A DNA stretch of 20,885 bases from a virus, in the IMG/VR virus record IMGVR_UViG_3300037300_000255, positions 1 through 20,885 of that record, one strand, 5' to 3'. Position 1 is the first letter of the stretch. Each line of letters begins with the position of its first letter. The notes below the pieces were generated by a model, which made no database searches, was not told the origin of the DNA, and was given only the letters and a program-made list of their open reading frames with translations. The position numbers were made by a program, and so were the translations under genes. Shown here piece after piece: positions 18,894-20,885 of this stretch.

Positions 18894-19135
18894 AGCTCCT
18901 CCTTCCCACCTTCTCTGATAAGCAGCACAATAGCACCGTTATCCTCTAGGGCTTTCTTAACCCTAGACATATACTCTATGGCAGATCTCTTTAGGTCTGA
19001 GGGTAGCTTCATAAAAACTTTCTCTTCTGCTGCTATTGTCAAGAAGTGCTCGTTGTCCATCACCTTAAGGGAAAAACCCCTAGGGCAGTGGCTGTCTAGA
19101 GATCTGAAGGCTCTCTTCATTTCGGAAGTATACAT
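18890..19135 (-). CDS. Hypothetical 81-aa protein
   Basis: 81 residues: MYTSEMKRAFRSLDSHCPRGFSLKVMDNEHFLTIAAEEKVFMKLPSDLKRSAIEYMSRVKKALEDNGAIVLLIREGG. It reads as a mixed alpha/beta fold with one Cys and no motif I recognise. The ATG at 19135, 1 nt after the WhiB stop with GGGA 6 nt upstream, is preferred over the in-frame ATG at 19147 inside the WhiB gene. The end overlaps the next gene (ATGA). Confidence 0.6.
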   Translation of the reverse strand: MYTSEMKRAFRSLDSHCPRGFSLKVMDNEHFLTIAAEEKVFMKLPSDLKRSAIEYMSRVKKALEDNGAIVLLIREGGKEEL

Positions 19136-19136
19136 C

Positions 19137-19427
19137 CTATGTCCCATCCATCGTCAGCTTTTTCCAGACCTGCGCCCAAGCTTTTTTATTACGATGCCTG
19201 CCGAACTCTCTAGATATTTTACCTTTCTCAAGGTAGATACCTCCCCAGACTCCATACTCCTTGTTTGATATTCCATTAGCAAAGCACTCACGCCTTACTG
19301 GACAAGCAGCACAGACGTTCTCTATTGCTGGACGTAGCTGTTCATTCTCTTCGTACTTATCAAAGAATAAGTTAACATCATAAGCTTCGCAAGCTGCGCT
19401 GTCTTTCCATGCGTTCTTATCTGCCAT
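19137..19427 (-). CDS. WhiB-like iron-sulfur transcription factor
   Basis: 96 residues. The four cluster ligands are C13, C39, C42 and C48 (VCAACPVRREC), followed by EYGVWGGIYLEKG, the G-(V/I)-W-G-G turn, and a basic C-terminus (RHRNKKAW). WhiB proteins hold a 4Fe-4S cluster and act on the primary sigma factor and promoters. The family is confined to Actinobacteria and their phages, the best host evidence in this window. Phage copies can alter host or phage transcription. It starts by a TAATG overlap with its upstream neighbour. Confidence 0.93.
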   Translation of the reverse strand: MADKNAWKDSAACEAYDVNLFFDKYEENEQLRPAIENVCAACPVRRECFANGISNKEYGVWGGIYLEKGKISREFGRHRNKKAWAQVWKKLTMDGT

Positions 19428-19636
19428 TAGCCCACAAGCTTATCTGGGATCTTCCATCCGTTCTCCATAAGCTTGAACCTATTCTGAAGGTACCACCTAT
19501 TTTTCACGAACACTCCGCTAGGAGACTTCCATGCAGTTGCTGCAGGAACCCTCTTTACTACGTCCCAACCGTCCCAGGCGAGGCTCCTGTTGCTCTTTAC
19601 TATGTTATCCATTTGCTTCAGTGATGAAATTATCAT
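19427..19636 (-). CDS. Hypothetical 69-aa protein next to WhiB
   Basis: 69 residues: MIISSLKQMDNIVKSNRSLAWDGWDVVKR, then ATAWKSPSGVFVKNRWYLQNRFKLMENGWKIPDKLV. Trp-rich (DGWDVV, RWYL, NGWKIP) and probably a small beta-type fold; similar proteins occur in actinophages (from memory). AGGTGA five nt before the ATG at 19636 is a good ribosome site and is preferred over the GTG at 19645. It opens the WhiB-holin operon. Function unknown. Confidence 0.68.
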   Translation of the reverse strand: MIISSLKQMDNIVKSNRSLAWDGWDVVKRVPAATAWKSPSGVFVKNRWYLQNRFKLMENGWKIPDKLVG

Positions 19637-19674
19637 CTTAGTCACCTATTACTATTTGGTTATTTTTTATATAT

Positions 19675-19694
19675 TCTGAACATATCCGTTCAGA
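19675..19694. repeat. Perfect inverted repeat upstream of the WhiB operon
   Basis: TCTGAAC (19675-19681) and GTTCAGA (19688-19694) with a 6-nt centre. It sits between the 118-aa gene and the 69-aa gene, upstream of an A/T-rich segment that could hold a promoter. There is no T-run on either strand directly after it, so an operator is as likely as a terminator. Confidence 0.45.
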
Positions 19695-19699
19695 GTTCT

Positions 19700-20056
19700 T
19701 TAATACTGACGATATACTAAATTATCCATGTCTTTTTTATTGCATAGCTCTATAATCTCTGGAAGAGGCTCTCTAGGCATAGCAAAATAAATCATGTACT
19801 CGATTTCAGGCAGGTGGTCTTTAATCCATCTAGGAGGAACCTTGATTAGCTTAGACTTTACTCCGTGGGATCTCAAGGTATCTTCGGATATGTTTAGGAA
19901 GCCTCTCGCCATGTCGCTGATTTTCATTGGCCCTGCAGTAAACACCAAGAACTCTTTGTCTTCTGTTTTGCTTAAAGCGTTAAGGGCTGTTCCCATAGCT
20001 CGCAGAAAGATTTCATAGCTGTCAAAAGCCTTGTTTCCCTGGATCGCTATCTTCAC
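19700..20056 (-). CDS. Hypothetical actinophage protein, possibly Rossmann-like (118 aa)
   Basis: 118 residues from a GTG. MKIAIQGNKAFDSYEIFLRAMGTAL and EFLVFTAGP suggest alternating strand and helix as in a small Rossmann or SLOG-like fold, but the usual G-rich nucleotide motifs are incomplete. PPRWIKDHLPEIEYMIYF follows. I recall similar conserved hypotheticals from actinophages. The GAGAGG site precedes the GTG, and the gene overlaps the end of the upstream gene by 35 nt. Function unknown. Confidence 0.65.
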   Translation of the reverse strand: MKIAIQGNKAFDSYEIFLRAMGTALNALSKTEDKEFLVFTAGPMKISDMARGFLNISEDTLRSHGVKSKLIKVPPRWIKDHLPEIEYMIYFAMPREPLPEIIELCNKKDMDNLVYRQY

Positions 20057-20468
20057 CGTTGTACCTCTCTGTCAGCTTGTCAACAACAAACATTATCTTA
20101 TCTAATTGTACCTTATCTAACACCATAGTGTCAATAGGTTTAGCTGTATTCTGGTCCATATCTCCGTTGACTACATCTGCTGCATATAGAATATGCCTAT
20201 CTATCCAGTAAGCTTTTGCCTCTACGATCAGGATTCTGATGGCCTGGCTGTCGTGGAAATCGGTTGCCTGTGTCTTTAGCAAAGGGGCCTCTTCGTCATC
20301 CATCCACCTTAAATTATACCCTGCGTTAACAAGTGTCTGATGCTTGTGGCTTTGATAAGTTTTAATCTTAAGCGGATATACTTGTGAGTCCCAGATGGCC
20401 CTGCTTATAACCTTGTAGGACAGGAAGATAGCTAGGCTTGCGCTGATTGAACCCATTAAAAAATCCAT
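20022..20468 (-). CDS. Hypothetical protein with N-terminal membrane helix (148 aa)
   Basis: 148 residues. A hydrophobic N-terminus (about 3-22, FLMGSISASLAIFLSYKVIS) precedes a soluble region with YQSHKHQTLVNAGYNLRWMDDEEAPLLK and a helical stretch VLDKVQLDKIMFVVDKLTERY. The first segment could be a signal anchor. GGAGGA lies 8 nt before the ATG. The predicted transcription start from the -10 box at 20494-20489 falls on the first G of that site, giving a leader of only 14 nt. Function unknown. Confidence 0.68.
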   Translation of the reverse strand: MDFLMGSISASLAIFLSYKVISRAIWDSQVYPLKIKTYQSHKHQTLVNAGYNLRWMDDEEAPLLKTQATDFHDSQAIRILIVEAKAYWIDRHILYAADVVNGDMDQNTAKPIDTMVLDKVQLDKIMFVVDKLTERYNGEDSDPGKQGF

Positions 20469-20488
20469 AATATTTATCCTCCATAACT

Positions 20489-20494
20489 ATTATA
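20489..20494 (-). promoter_or_regulatory. -10 box giving a minimal leader (148-aa gene)
   Basis: Minus strand TATAAT, 6 nt, then G20482, the first base of the GGAGGA ribosome site. No good -35. Confidence 0.55.
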
Positions 20495-20501
20495 CATTAT
20501 T

Positions 20502-20819
20502 TTACAGACCATTTTCCAGAACACGTTTAATGTGATTTAGAGCTGTGCGTAGTCTGTCGGGCAATGCGGAGATCATCGCTTCGTCGTAAGCCGAGGAGGT
20601 CAGGCTCACAGCAGGGTTTGTTAAAGCTATATCCATATCTATAAAGCCCTTAAGCCATAGGGTGTCAATCTCCTGCAGGAATAGTTCATCTAACGTACTT
20701 TTAAAATCAGGGAAAAGCTCGTGCATCTTCTCAGTGAACTGATAAAGGAACTCCCCGTTCTCGTCAACGCCTACCACTTCTACTGCTCCGTTTAAGATCA
20801 TTAGGTCTATGTCGTTCAT
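20502..20819 (-). CDS. Hypothetical 105-aa protein
   Basis: 105 residues: MNDIDLMILNGAVEVVGVDENGEFLYQFTEKMHELFPDFKSTLDELF, then WLKGFIDMDI, NPAVSLTSSAYDEAMISALPDRLRTALNHI. The D-E-N-G-E-F-x-Y-Q-F-T segment resembles a winged-helix wing, common in phage proteins of unknown role, but this is weak. ATG 20819 has GGGAG 5 nt upstream and is preferred over the GTG at 20834. Function unknown. Confidence 0.65.
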   Translation of the reverse strand: MNDIDLMILNGAVEVVGVDENGEFLYQFTEKMHELFPDFKSTLDELFLQEIDTLWLKGFIDMDIALTNPAVSLTSSAYDEAMISALPDRLRTALNHIKRVLENGL

Positions 20820-20834
20820 AGCTTCTTCTCCCAC

Positions 20835-20885
20835 TTAGTTTTCACCCTGGAGACGATTCTCTACGAGCCTGGATCTCTCGTCTAA
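20835..20885 (-). CDS. C-terminal end of an upstream gene (partial)
   Basis: The minus strand is open from the window edge to a TAA at 20837-20835, reading LDERSRLVENRLQGEN; the other minus frames are stopped here. It ends 15 nt before the ATG at 20819, which suits an operon. Too short for identification. Confidence 0.45.
   Translation of the reverse strand, partial: LDERSRLVENRLQGEN

Overview
The window looks like a piece of a lytic bacteriophage genome infecting an actinobacterium. Phage character is shown by dense packing of very short genes, ATGA/TAATG/TAGTG overlaps in long one-way runs, a holin-like gene, an HNH nuclease, a DEDDh exonuclease and a stand-alone GroES. An actinobacterial host is suggested by a WhiB-like iron-sulfur regulator (19137-19427), an NrdH-type redoxin, ThyX and many leaderless genes. 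Base composition leans to AT, so a low-GC host such as a freshwater actinobacterium is an inference; nothing names a species.

Layout. 1-1348 holds three small rightward genes around an AT-rich stretch without a convincing gene (660-1201). 1281-4046 is a leftward run of tiny genes, including zinc-ribbon and Cys/His peptides, a DoxX/RclC-like membrane protein and a DEDDh exonuclease. 4081-4986 is a short rightward operon of small proteins ending in a PD-(D/E)XK nuclease. 4987-5891 is leftward again (zinc ribbon, 2OG-Fe(II) oxygenase), facing an alpha/beta-hydrolase-like gene at 5934. 6608-9276 is a metabolic block: nucleotide-sugar dehydrogenase, ThyX, GroES, a His-rich membrane protein and NrdH.

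9362-17757 is the centrepiece, a glycan-type cluster: NodU/TobZ-like carbamoyltransferase, PIG-L deacetylase, a GlcNAc-type glycosyltransferase, an SDR epimerase/dehydratase, a cupin, an HNH protein, a second 2OG-Fe(II) oxygenase, a sugar nucleotidyltransferase, an APH-like kinase and a GT61-like glycosyltransferase. With the dehydrogenase at 6608 this could activate, build and decorate (deacetylate, carbamoylate, perhaps hydroxylate) a sugar. The target (virion protein, host surface or DNA) is not visible. 17978-20885 is a leftward run with a holin-like gene, membrane/coiled-coil proteins, WhiB and phage hypotheticals.

The strongest unifying signal is regulatory. At about fifteen places a TATAAT/TATACT-type -10 box, usually preceded by TGn (extended -10), lies 6-8 nt before a start codon, so the messages should be leaderless or nearly so. 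Three of these are back-to-back divergent pairs. The same promoter also places a predicted transcription start exactly at the 5' edge of a 12-bp long-range stem at 17825-17911, suggesting an undescribed structured RNA or leader before the GT61 gene. Several of the genes listed are short (37-59 aa) and were found by reading translation overlaps and promoters.
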